A stretch of DNA of 64,000 bases, from NCBI GenBank assembly GCA_023091665.1, contig JALJCQ010000011.1, positions 1,426,001 to 1,490,000 of the forward strand. The letters run 5' to 3'. A program made the position numbers and the translations under genes. Positions within the stretch are counted from its first letter, which is position 1; the number at the start of each line of letters is the position of its first letter. The stretch is from Pythium myriotylum. Lineage: Eukaryota > Oomycota > Peronosporomycetes > Pythiales > Pythiaceae. The notes under the pieces are model-generated. The model searched no databases. It was not told the origin of the DNA and saw only the letters and a list, made by a program, of their open reading frames with translations. Shown one piece after another: positions 1-12,645 of the stretch.

Positions 1-1654
1 AGAGCTCGTCGGACGCCACGTCCTGTCCACCGATGAGCACCAGCTTGTCACCGATCGCGATGGTCGTGTGGCCCCGACGACTGGCAGGGACGCATCCGGT
101 TAGAGGCTCACTTGACCAGCGCGCCACCCACGGGTGGTCGGCATCCTCGCCTGTGTCGACGAGCTTGAGACGATGCACGTCCAACAGCCCATTCGACTTG
201 CCAATCTACAACAACCTATCAGCACGCTTTTACGATGTCACGAACACTTGACCCATCCCACCTGTCGACCACCGAAAACGAGCATCTCGTCCTCTGCGAT
301 CCTGCCCAAACGACACAGCGATTAGGCACCATCCATTCCCCGGACAGTTTGGCGCAGTTCACACCTGTACACGCCGTGCATCGAGCGACCGCCGGGAGGA
401 GATGTGCTTCTGGGTGTGGACCACCGAAAGCGCCCGAACGCTACAAGGAGACACCTTCGTTCAGTTATTGTCCCCAGCCACAGAGATCTCAACTTTTGGC
501 TCACCAGCGTCATCTTCAACGTGCAGGAGAAAGACTTGGAGCTGTGGGAGTGGGGTGGTACCGTCGCTTCCGCCTGAGATGAGAATCGTGCGGTCTGATA
601 GTGCCGTTGCGTCGTGACCACACCTTCGCGACGGTGGTGTTCCGCTTACTTGAGGACGCACCCAACGAGCCAAAGTCTTCTTTGCACTGAAAGTCACGGA
701 AATTAGAATTTGTGAACCAATTTTACGGCCCCAAAGTACGCACCTTGCTGACTTGCGTCTCCCGTCTATGAGCAGCACATGTAAATCGTTAAAAGCTTCA
801 AAAGGAATCCCTTCCGACTGGCCACCAAAGAACACAACACGTCGAACTGGAACAATGGCACTTGCATCAGCCCCATCACTCGGGGGGTTAAGAATACTGA
901 CGGGACGCATAGCGGATGGAAGGCACGTCATCGAGTGGTGGCGGCGGGGGCAGGGGGAGATCCCGTCGGCCCTCAATTTCTCCCATTTGCCGACATTGAT
1001 GGATAGTGAGGACCGCAGGAAGGCCAACGCCTTCTCCTTGTCCGAATCTTTTAGTTGATCAACGTGCTTTTGGAGTTCTTCTTTGGATCCAAGTGGGTTT
1101 GAGATGGAGATATCGTCCAACGGTGTCTGAAGCACGTTGAACCAATAGTGCCCTCCGCTCCTATCGGCATTAAACAATAAACTAAGCTCTCTCCGTCGCA
1201 AATCTAGCAGCACGATGGACTCACCGGAGTAGGTAGCGGCTGCTCAAGTCGGCAACGTATTCCTGGTTGTCCGTCTTTAATGATCTCAATGTTGACGAGG
1301 TGCCCTCACTCTTGCACTCTTGCCAAGCCATTTCCTGCAGTCTACTGAAGCGCAGGTACAGCAACTTCCATGACTACGAATTGGCACGTCGCGGTTAGCT
1401 CCGCGTCTCAGTATGATTGCGTATGGGACGCCTCTTGCCTCCGGCACAGACGCCATCGTCGTGTACGTGGCCATGGTGGAGTAGATGTACGTGGAGAAGC
1501 ACTCGCGCTTGAAACGCGCTTCCACCGCATCCCGCAGCTGATCGCGCGCTGCAGCGGAGACGATCTCTAGCGCCAAGAGCGAGCGGACGTCCAGGAACTC
1601 GAGCAGCCCGGGCGAGAGCTCCGGCGAGAGCGCCGCCACGAGCTTGTCACTCAT
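1..1654 (-). CDS. F-box-like/kelch-repeat protein (partial, 3' end beyond the window)
   Basis: The gene runs right to left and leaves the window at base 1. The start codon is at 1652-1654. The first exon encodes a short leucine-rich helical segment (LLEFLDVRSLLALEIVSAAA) that resembles an F-box. Later exons (about 461-1213 and about 1-200) carry kelch units, seen as FFGGQ, RRCGHDATAL with ILISGG, and SRRGHTTIAIG with LVLIGGQ. One intron is clear, from a donor near 748 to an acceptor near 681. Kelch repeats build a beta-propeller; paired with an F-box they usually recruit substrates to an SCF ubiquitin ligase. The F-box call is weaker than the kelch call. The exon joins near 1213-1290 and 200-460 were not fully resolved. 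Confidence 0.7.
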
Positions 1655-1967
1655 CTTGTGAGCAAGCAGCCTCGAGCAGGTTCTTCAAGTTGAGCTGTAG
1701 TCAGTGTCAAAAGAGTGACCTGTGTAGTGACAGGATACGAAGAGCTCTTCAAGAGCTGCAATTCTCACCCAGATGAAGGAGACACGCACAACGGATGGAT
1801 TGACACCATAGTTTATGAAAGAGAAAAAGGAATTGTAAGCGACGCGGCATGCCTAGAGAAAGCTCTCGGAGCAAAGCAAGTGAATCCTAGGTCACTTGTT
1901 TGAACGAGGAAAGAGCCGAGAGACGCTAGAGCACCATAGTGGTCCGGACGATCTTAAACATGCAGTC

Positions 1968-2934
<967 letters not shown>

Positions 2935-3569
2935 GGTTCTTTCTGCAGTCCACAAGCGCGCATGAGCCCCCCGCGTCGAGCGCCCTCGACCGAGCGAGCT
3001 CCTCGGCAGCTCCTCGCGTTCCCCTCCACTCACCTGGCGTGTACTGGGCGGGCAGCTAGCTCCACGGCGGCGGCGGGGTTTCAGCCTCGCGTGATGACTC
3101 TGATTTCTTGGTCCGGCCCGTTTTTTTGGCTTCGCTGCCTGCGAGGTGACTTGCTTTCACTATGGGCGCCGAAGAACCGATGGGATCGTTTTTCTCCGCG
3201 CCAAACGGGCCGAACGAAGTGCGAAGCAGACCAGCCGGACCCGTCGACGTCAATAGCCCACCCGACCCGTCGAGGCTAATTCCAGCACGGGCGCCGCCCA
3301 TGGGACTCATGCGGGGTGCGTTTTGGGTGGTGCAATTCGTTGGAGCTTCTCATGAGCTCACTCTCGCGGTGGCGCGGGAGCTCCTCACGAGGCGAGAAAC
3401 GCACGCGCGAGTCCCATGTGGCACCATCGCATCGCCACGTTCCGACGGTCGATCGAGAAGACTAAGCCAGTCTGCGTCGGATTTGTGTGGACCACATGAT
3501 CTCGACCGCCCGGAAACCCTTCGAAAAAATATGGAGCGAAACGGCAGCCCCTGACAAGCGCACGGGGCG
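2935..3569. promoter_or_regulatory. Divergent intergenic region Rab2 / ULK4
   Basis: This 635-bp gap separates two divergently transcribed genes and must hold both promoters. It includes a T7 run at about 3121 and GC-rich stretches. I see no coding potential or conserved element that I can name with confidence. Confidence 0.5.
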
Positions 3570-6500
3570 ATGGAGAACTACACGATCTACGACGAGGTCG
3601 GGCGCGGCACGCACTCGTTCGTGTACAAGGCGAGGCGCAAGCGCAGCATCGAGTATATGGCCGTCAAGTCGACGGCCAAGTCGCGCATGGACAAGGTACG
3701 AGCGAGCGAGAACGGACAGCAGAAGCTGCTTCCTCCTCCTGACGACGCCCGACGACGCAGATCCTGAACGAGGTGCAGATCCTCCACAAGCTCGACAGCC
3801 GCCACGTGCTCAAGTTCTACAACTGGTACGAGTCGCAGAACCACATCTGGCTCATCCTCGAGTACTGCATCGGCGGCGACCTGCTCAACCTCATCACGCA
3901 AGACCGACGGCTGCCCGAGGCGGCTGTCAAGGTGCGCGGATCCGTCCGTTGCATCCCGATAGATCCTACTAGCAGCTAATATCTCTGTCGTGATGGTAAG
4001 ACCTTTGGGGGTGAGCTCGTCGCTGGGCTCCACTACCTCCACACCAACGGGATCCTCTTCTGCGACCTCAAGCCGGCCAACATCCTCATCGACGAGTGCG
4101 GCTCACTCAAGCTCGCTGACTTTGGACTTGCGCGGCGGATACCCACGGCAGAAAGCATCGCTGCAAAGCCGGTGAGTGGGATAGCGCTGTAACATTGAGG
4201 AAGCATGACTAAAGCGGATTCGCCAGATGGCTCCCGGGTCGCCGAATTACATGGCACCGGAGCTTTTCCAGCCGGCAGCGATCCATAGCTTTGCTTCAGA
4301 TTTTTGGGCCCTGGTGAGTGCTTATGCGAGGGGATGTTTTATGAAGATGTGCTGCATATTTACGGGTTCTCTCTCTCTCTCTCTCTGTCGACAAGGGATG
4401 TGTTTTGTATGAACTCTCCACAGGGCGACCGCCTTTCACCCACACCTTTTTCCCGGAGCTCGCGCGCATCGTGAGTTTTGAAGCCATGTGGATATTGTCC
4501 TCCAAGCTTGAGAAAGAGATAAACAATGTTTTGTGTGGGTATTAGATCCAGTTTGAACCGCTCATGATTCCCACTGAGGGATACGAGATCTCGTGCTCGT
4601 TCGCAGATTTGATGGAGAGGCTATTGGAGAAGGATCCGTACAAACGAATCACATGGTGCGTAGAAAACTGTACGAATGCTTGATGTCTTAAGTGGCGGAG
4701 CTGACAAGATTTCAAAAGGCCTGAGCTTATCACCCATCCATTCTGGGGTGGTAGTCTAACTCTCGATGACTCTTCTCTCCCTCCACAGCCTTTATTTGAG
4801 GCAACGCGCCCACTCGGGTTCGTTGTCGTGTTGCATTCCAATGAGTGGTATGAATGGTGTACTCAAATGGTCTGTATACAGTCTCGAGCTCCGAGCAGAA
4901 AGTGAAACAATTTCAATCCACGAAGAAATACACCACGACAACGGCGATGGCTCTGCACAACGAGAGATTGAGTCGTCTACCGAATCTACTGCATCTTCCG
5001 ATGGGCATCACAGTGATAAATGCGATGAGAAAGGCGGAATTTCCAATGTCCTCGACCGGAATGTTGATGGAAATGAATCGGAAACCGAGAACGAGGACCA
5101 AGTTGATCTCACAGGCGACGACAAATCACACATCAAGAATGTTCGCCCAAGCACAGCGCCTGCACACCTTAGCTCATTACCATCAAATGTTCAATGTTCC
5201 GCGCAGTCTTCGATTCCACAACCAGATAACAAGGCGAACAATCCCGACAATAGCAATAGAACCAAGACAGCACCTGTCATCGGCACGGGAGATCGTCAAA
5301 GTCGCTTTCACGTCGAGGTGTCAACGCAAAGAAAAGGCTCTTTAATAAAATCAGCGCGCCTACTCTTCTCGACTGTAGAATACACCGCCAAACCAATTGC
5401 TCTCTGCTCAGACATCGAAACCTTCCCAGCTCTGCAAATCGATCAAGACCGCTTGGATTTCGAACCGTTGCCAGCAGAGACTCTACTAGCTTGCTCGACA
5501 GAGGACCTCGAGGACCACCTCAAAACTATCTACATCAGTCTCAAGTCTCCAGATCTGAAGACCTTGGACAAGGAAAACGTGCTAATGTACTTGCTTCAGT
5601 TGAGTGTTGTGTCCAAGCTCGCCAACATCATCGTGAACAGCTCCTTGCTGACTCTTCTAGTGAAAATGCTTCACCAAGGTCACAGCTCCACGACTAACCC
5701 AGTAAACCAGGAGCTATCTACACTTGTTCCCACGCTGGCACAAGTACTCGGTGTTTTGTTCCGTTTTGCGACGTTCATTTCATCGCCATCCCCAGAGCAG
5801 ATCGATGGACTTGTGACATCGCTTATTGGCATTGTGAAAAACTCGAGCGCAGCAGCTGCAACTGCTTCGAAGCGCCAGTCGATGATTTGTTTGGGTGAGC
5901 TTCTATTCTATCTTTCTGCTCAGCAAGACGGCAGTCTCCCGTCGAGAGGTCTTGCATTCATGGTGAAAGCATTGGATGATGAAGACATTGTGACACGACA
6001 ATATGCGCTTCGGACCATCACGAATATTCTCACTCAAGGAATCGATGAAAACGCGCTTAATGCCCTCTTGAATGAAGATATGGGGCTTGCACTCGTCCGA
6101 TGTTTCACTGCGTCTTCGAAGCATACAGATGACTTGCTTCTTAGAACAGGTAACTTGGAGGCTCTTGCACAACTCTTTCGACGTATTCGCTTTTCGTCGA
6201 AACGCACAAGAATGTTAGATACGTTGAAGGCGTCGTTGATGGTTGCGATTGCTCAACCCAATGTGATTATCGCACTTTGGGAGAGTGCAAGTACCGGTCA
6301 TTCACATGCAGAGCTTGCAGTTGCGGCATTGAACGTGATAAACTCATTCTTAGAAATGACCATCGATCGGGATCGCAATGAAGAAGTGAATGCATTAATC
6401 ACAACACAGAAAGAGTCACTCCTAGAGAAGGTTATCCACGTTGATGTTCTAAAGCGGCTTCTTGACGTGCGATCGAAGTTCGAAGAAGACTTCCAGCCTC

Positions 6501-8444
6501 TAGAAAATACGCAGAGTAACTCAGCACGCGCAAGATCTGCAGAAATCGAACGAAAACGTCGCTACAAGGACAATGATACAGCTTCTCCATCATTGGTCCG
6601 TGCGAAAGTGATTCTATTGTGCCACTTCGGAATCTTACGCAGTGCGAAATTCGCACGTGCATGTGTTCGACATCAAATCGTGGAAAAGATAGAGCTCTCA
6701 TTGTGCCCTTATCACTCGTCTCTTCGAGCTAGTCCAATTTCAGGAAGTGGAAAAGGCGAGAACTGTGAGAAAGAGTCACCGCGCTTGATGCCTGTGCTTG
6801 ATCAGTACGTACTTCAGTGCTGCCAGCATGTCGTTCGAACTTGCATTCGGACTGCTCTTAAGATGAGTGCTGAATGCATATCTTCAACCAATGCGATCGC
6901 ATACGAGGGCAATGGAGGTGTCGACGAGCAATCATACACATCCCTGATTGCCTCTGAACCGTTTCAACTGTTTGATCAGTTAATCAAGAATCCGACGTGC
7001 CGAATCCAGCTTGGTCACTTTTTCCTCGCCAACGAAGGAAAAGAGTTCCGCTTCTTTATTCGCCTGATGAGCAAACTTCTGACCTCATTCTCAACGGAAA
7101 CACTTGCAGCCATGGGGACAACGGTGGGGGCTGCCATCTCACGATTGCTCTTACGATTATTCCAAGGTCCTTCTGATGCTGGTGCTCTCGTCATGGCCGA
7201 ATCAATAGAACTATTTGCCCACTTGCTACCTGCGATCGTGGTCCAACTGCTTCAACCCCGAGAAATCGATGTGAATGACGATGACGATGACCACTCTGTC
7301 AACTGCATCCAGCTGGTTTATCTTGTGATGCTTCACCTACACTACGATCTTGACAACAGTGCATTGCGAGAACAAGAAAAGTTCGTTGATGATCACCTAC
7401 TGCCCTGTTATGAAGTCATATTCGGACAAGCACGTCAGAATGAAAACGTCTGGCGCTTTGCCATCGATCTTCTGGTCGGTCTCGTGACCCAGGGGGCACA
7501 TATGGTGTCGAAACTCGCCTCAAAAGGGCTTGAAGGGCCCATCCTTGCCCTTCTCAGTGCTCCATCCACTTTTGGTTACCATTCGATACCCTCCAGTGCT
7601 ACAGCACTGGTGAAGCAGTTGGTTGAGGGAAGGAAGAAATCCGGCTCGATTAACTATCTCTATTCCCTCCGCATCGCTCAACATGTATATGAAGGACTCA
7701 AGTTTTCAGTAGACTCTGAGTCATTGAACACAGGCACTGTGAACCTTCTTGAGGTTCTCTATATTCTTCTCCATCACCGATACGAGGAACGGCGAAGTAT
7801 GAGTGATGCAAGCGCTCCTCAGGAGTTCGAGAAACTCGTCGATTGCGGGCCTCTTCTTCTCCACTTGTGTGCCAACGCAGACGCGAACCACAGCACTTCT
7901 GAACCGCAGGACTCCCCTCAAAAAGGCACAGACCACGAGTCGGTAGTGCAATTCGAAGTGCTTGAGTCCGCTTCGCGGTGCTTGATCTTCCTCTCCCAGG
8001 TAAGAAGACCTACCGAGCGCTCATCTAGAGCAACACTGAACTCTAGTTTTCAGATCTTTGGTGCTGCCCTCAATGAGGTCCTATTCGGAGAGGTGTCGTC
8101 GTTGACCGAATCGAACGATCGAATTGCACGGTAGGGGAACCCGTATCCAACCCCTGTTGTGCGTATCTCACGCCAATATGTCTAGGTCGCTCGCCACTTG
8201 CCTGCGTTCTCATCACGAAAGGTTCCTGCTGCATATCTTGCTCACCCTCAAAAACTCTTTGCGTTGCGACAGAAAGAGTAAGTCACCAACAGTTCAGCTG
8301 TGGTTCCAAAGGGATCGAGTTTCCTCCGCTGAAATTTCACATATATCGAGGCGAGTTCGTTCCGCAAGTCGTGACCGAAGCGCTCACGAACAAATTGTGA
8401 AGGCTGCGAGTGAAATTCTCTCAGCACTCCGATCCAATAACTGA
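3570..8444 (+). CDS. ULK4: ULK4/RUNKEL-type protein kinase with HEAT/ARM-like body
   Basis: Ten exons (3570-3695, 3761-3931, 4001-4171, 4227-4313, 4396-4470, 4546-4655, 4719-4847, 4882-7999, 8054-8130, 8186-8444) give about 1440 residues. The N-terminal kinase domain starts [13 protein letters not shown], almost as in animal ULK4 and plant RUNKEL. It has the ATP lysine (AVK, K33), the catalytic loop FCDLKPAN (D121) and DFG (D139), then APE. The domain ends with the family's HPFW and LPPQP segment. The long exon 8 begins with an acidic, serine-rich region and then helical repeats like the HEAT/ARM repeats of this family. ULK4 works in cilium and microtubule organisation in animals; RUNKEL works in phragmoplast formation in plants. 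Exon 8 is preceded by a 34-nt intron (or 25 nt with a second possible donor). Confidence 0.9.
4368..4386 (+). repeat. (CT)n microsatellite in a ULK4 intron
   Basis: An uninterrupted CT dinucleotide run of about nine units lies in the intron between the exons ending at 4313 and starting at 4396. It probably serves as part of the polypyrimidine tract before the acceptor at 4394-4395. Confidence 0.85.
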
Positions 8445-8504
8445 TGCTATCCAGTGAGCACTCGACGCACGTCTATTTATCACAACCTCACTTCAACTGC
8501 ATAT

Positions 8505-11500
8505 TTATTCCGAGGAGACGCCTATATCGATTGACCAGATCGTGCCCGGTTTGAAGAATTTGGATAATGCACTCCGGTCAGTCTTTCCCGTGAGCAACTG
8601 GTTGCTCGGGTACGAGTAGATCTTGATTTGCGAGGGTGCAAGTCGAGCGACATCTTCAGTCTCATAGAGGAACCCAGCGCAGCGCCATTTTACCTCGTCG
8701 AAGCCCCCATTGATCGATTCCATGTTCAGCTCCATCTTGCAGACCTCCTCATTAGACTGTCCCATCCGTCTGAGACTGACAGTGCGTTGCTTGTTCTTCG
8801 TCGACGACGAGAACGAAAAACGCTCGTGGAACTTCTTCATAAGACCGCCGCTCCGCCCTGATGATGATGTCGAAGTTGGGGGACTTGCTCCGACACCAAG
8901 GTCACTTTCACTGAAGTTACTCGAATCGCCAGCGCTAATATCGCTGCCCGTATCCTCACCGCTACCATACCCGCTCGATTGCCCTTCACCCTCTTGTCCG
9001 TTTGAAGAGAACCGAGAGATCTTGTGAACGGACGCACCGGTTGGTGTGAGCACGCCCAGGGATCCAGACGCTGTACGATCTTTCTCATTAGAGCCACGTG
9101 AGAGAAAGTTTCTTGTGGTGGCTAATAGAGACCCTCGGGCATGAGCCTGTTGTTGAGCTGCCTGCTCGGCGATTCTTGCCTTTGCAGACAGTGCTGCTTG
9201 TCTTGCTATCCGCATCACAGCTTCATTCACCGAGCTGTGGAAAAGTGCCTCCTGCAACTTGGACAGCGCTTCTCGCATGTTCTTCTCGTGGCCAGACTCC
9301 GCAATAGCCTCATATAATCGATATTGCTCTGATCCTTGAGGAAAAACTCCATCGTGTCGTGAAGCCTCGCTTAGCTTCTCTGTCAATACGTACTTCAGGT
9401 ACTTTAGTCGCACAGCTTCTGCCTCGAACGGTGGCTGATAATGGTGGTGGTTGCTATCGTCGTTATCGCCAGCTAGCAGCGACCGATAGTCTTGCAAAGA
9501 TGCGTGAAAGTTCTTATGGAGGGCGCTCGTCTGCATCGAGAGCCAAATTTATACGATTAGATGGCATAATCCACGGACATACGCGTGACAATTTACCTGC
9601 TCGAGAATGGACAATGCTGATATCGCTGATGTGGAACCGCTGTGGAAAGAAGTTGGCTTGGGTATGAGGGAGGCGGCGTATGGCGCCTTCGATGCCGGGA
9701 AAGCAACTCCAAAAAAATGGTTCATATCTGTTGGAATGGGATCTGGCTTCGGTGGCTCTGGCGTCGGAGTCCACTCAGGACTAGGGGTCGAACTAGCCAC
9801 GACCGTATCCCATTGCTGGGACGTAGTCGATGGAGTGAAGTCCCCGAAGTCATCGTCATCGTCATCATTTCCGATCGCGACTCCACCCCCGCCCCACGAG
9901 GAAGCAGTTCCAAAATCGCCGAAGTCGTCGTCTCCCTCATCAACAGCAGTTGTAGTGGATTGAGCAAAACCGCCGAAATCATCGTCGTCCGCACCGATAC
10001 CAGATGTTTCGTTGACCGTGCTCGACGAGAAAGTCTCAAAACCGAAGCTTGCTGTTGGCGCATCCGAGGTTACGGCAACACTATCAGACCATTCATTTGA
10101 TACAAAACCTCCCTCAAAGCCTCCGAAATCGCTTGAAGAGACGCTCTCATCAAACGGCTTGCTGCCAGGATCGACTCGTTCTGCAGATTCTTCCTTATCG
10201 CCGACTAGTGTGCCAGAATTCTGATCATGGACTTCACCATAAACCCCGAATTCATTCGCGAACCCAATCACCTCCTGTGAATCTCTGGCGATGTTCTCAC
10301 TCTGATTAGCTCCTTCCACAAGACCATCCTGAGCACTAACAACTTCATCATCGTGGTCATCGACACTTGCGTTGGGGTAGATCTCATTGTCAATCGACTC
10401 ACGGTGAGCAAAGTCGTCAGAAATGTCTTCCGGTTCTTTCTCAAGCGGACTATTCTCGGTCTGGCTGAATGGAAGTGCAGCCGAAGTCCCTGCTGAGATA
10501 AATGCGAAGGCAGAACCTTCCACTGAACTCCCGGGAGAAGAAACGACACTGGACGGACTGAGTGCAACATTGTTGGTTGGCGGGCTATGCAACTCTCGGA
10601 TGTGAATGTGCATTGGTGATTCGTGCGATTCCACATGCTTCAGAGAAGTATTCTCGACACCATCAGCCACCTCTGCGTCGATGGCATGAAATTCTGCCTC
10701 GAAATCCCCTTCAAAGTCATCAAATCCATGCTCGCTAAGATCGCGGGGATCATCTTCCGATGGCGTGTTGTGAAACGATAGCGCCGAATGGACTTCTTGA
10801 CCAACTATCGGCTCCAAGGTGACTTTTTCTGACCCGATCAATGGCTGCTGAGCGAATGCTTCCTGATTTCGAGTTGCATCGGGAGCTATTTCCTCGGCAT
10901 GAATATCTGCATCGAGTTCACTGCTTCCGTCGCCGTTGACTTTAGTATCGAGTGTGTGTGTATGCTCTACAAGCTTTACGGGGTCTTTGGGTGAATATGA
11001 ATCGACCCGAAGTTCTTGGTCTTGGTCGTCAGAGTCTCTACCGATCGTCTGGCTTTCGTTTTGGACAACAGCAACTGAGGCAGTTTTAGTCTCGACGTGT
11101 ACACTATCGGATGAGATAAAATCACCCGTTGAACTCTCGGGGACCGTTTGGGCTTGTAAAGTATCAACGGACACGCTTGGGCTAGATGCCCGACTCTCCG
11201 CGAAGACTGTTGGTGCCTCAGAGCGTTCAGAGCCGATTTCGGCGCTAACAATTTCGGAGACGGATACAGTGGTCTCAGTGACTTGGACTTCAATTCTCAC
11301 GTTGTGGATGTTGCTGTCAATAACTTGAGTGTCAGCCGCGCTCGAGTTGACACCAAGTGGTGCCACTGCATCGCTTGTAGCTGGTATTGTCGGTAGTGAG
11401 TTCGTTGACGAGGTTAGTGGGGATTCCAAGTCAGACTCACTTCGCGGCACCATGTCTAGGCCAACATAGCTGCCTCGAACATTTTCTGTCGTGGTCTCGA

Positions 11501-12473
11501 GCGAGTCGAAGGTCGATGGTGCCAACGCGCCCGTCTGCGTTGGCAGTGGAGTCGGAGACAACTGCCCAGTTTCATTGATTGGACGTGACCCCTTGGTCAT
11601 ATCGAACCCACCGAAGCTCCCTCGGCCGGTTTCTTCCGTCACATCCAATAGGTCCGTCTGTGTTAGCAGGGGAGACGGAGACAAGTGCCCAGTCTCATTG
11701 ATTGAGGACGGCTCCTTGATCATATCGAATCCGCCGAAGCTATCTCGGGCAGTTTCTCCCGTCACCTCGAGTGAATTGAATGGGGTCGTCGCCAATAAGT
11801 CCAGCTGAGTCGGCAGGGGGGACAGAGGCAAGTGCCCACTGTCACCTGTAAAAGACGTCTCGCCGAGAAGAGACGAGTTTTGAATCCCATTGTCACCCGA
11901 CGAGCTCCCTCGCACATTTTCCTCTGCCGCTTCAAATGTGTCCAAGCCAGGAGCTTTCATTTGTTCCGTTTGTGGCAACGTAGAGACCGAAGGCGACGAC
12001 CCGCTCTCGACGGTGGAAGACGAAATGTCGATCGCGTCGAACACGCCAACGCCGCCGCTGCTGCTCTCGTTCGAAAGAGCACTGCCGGTGGTCGTTGCCG
12101 TAGAGCTAAGGAAGAAGTCATCGATCGTGAGGAACGACGACGGTCCTGCCGAGAGCGGCGCCGTGGCAACTGGCGAGAACGAGAGCAAGTCGTCGACCGC
12201 GTTGTTGTTGCTGCTGCTGGTGCTGCTGGCCAGAGCCGGGGCGTCGGTCGTCGCTGGCGCCACGGCAAGCGGCGAGAACGAGATGAGTGGGGATCCGAGC
12301 GAGACGGCCGTCGTCGGCGGCGGGAGCGAGAGCGCGTTCGCCGCGGGCGCCGCGAAGTCCTCAAAGCCGTCGAACGGGTTCGCGGCGGGCGCGCTGCTGC
12401 CGGGCGACGGAGGCGCCAGTCGCGCGCCGAACGCGTCGAAGGAGGCCGCGTCGTCGAGCGGCACGTCGGCCAT
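8505..12473 (-). CDS. Aftiphilin/synergin-like clathrin accessory protein
   Basis: Two exons (about 9604-12473 and 8505-9534) are joined by a roughly 70-nt intron. The product is about 1,300 residues and mostly low complexity, rich in S, T, D and E. It starts MADVPLDDAASFDAFG. It carries many acidic-phenylalanine motifs: NPFDGFEDF near the N terminus, SFGGFDM in the middle, and a cluster DFGGFEGGF, DDDFGGF, DDDFGDF and DDDFGDF before the intron. Such [DE]FGxF motifs bind the ear domains of AP-1 and GGA adaptors and are the mark of aftiphilin and gamma-synergin. The C-terminal 340 residues are more ordered, with charged helices and a conserved-looking end near WRCAGFLYETEDVA. The family call rests on motifs, not on domain homology. 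A role at trans-Golgi or endosomal clathrin coats is inferred. Confidence 0.6.
11460..11900 (-). repeat. Imperfect tandem repeats inside the aftiphilin-like gene
   Basis: Three to four degenerate units of about 35-50 codons repeat the pattern ETGHLSPSPL, TQTDLL, then SFGGFDM. Visible copies are GHLPLSPLPTQLDLL, GHLSPSPLLTQTDLL and GQLSPTPLPTQTGAL, with SFGGFDM, SFGGFDM and the drifted SYVGLDM. The units multiply the FGGF-type motif and an LL-containing clathrin-box-like stretch. Confidence 0.75.
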
Positions 12474-12645
12474 GGTCGCAGATCTCCCCTGTACGAAGCA
12501 AGAGAGCCGTCCCGCACGTGTCACTATGGTCGATCGAGGAGGTTCGTAACGGATTCCAACGAAACGTCGTTCGTTACAAACCAGCAACATGGCAGCGGAT
12601 CTAGAGCACTAGGTATTTTTTTTCTCGGCGGCTTTATGAGAGGGT

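Noticed and set aside
4766..4881. Upstream start of the long ULK4 frame ([15 protein letters not shown]...)
   Set aside because: The conserved HPFW...LPPQPLFE segment runs through this stretch in another frame, so this part of the long frame is not translated; the true exon begins at 4882.
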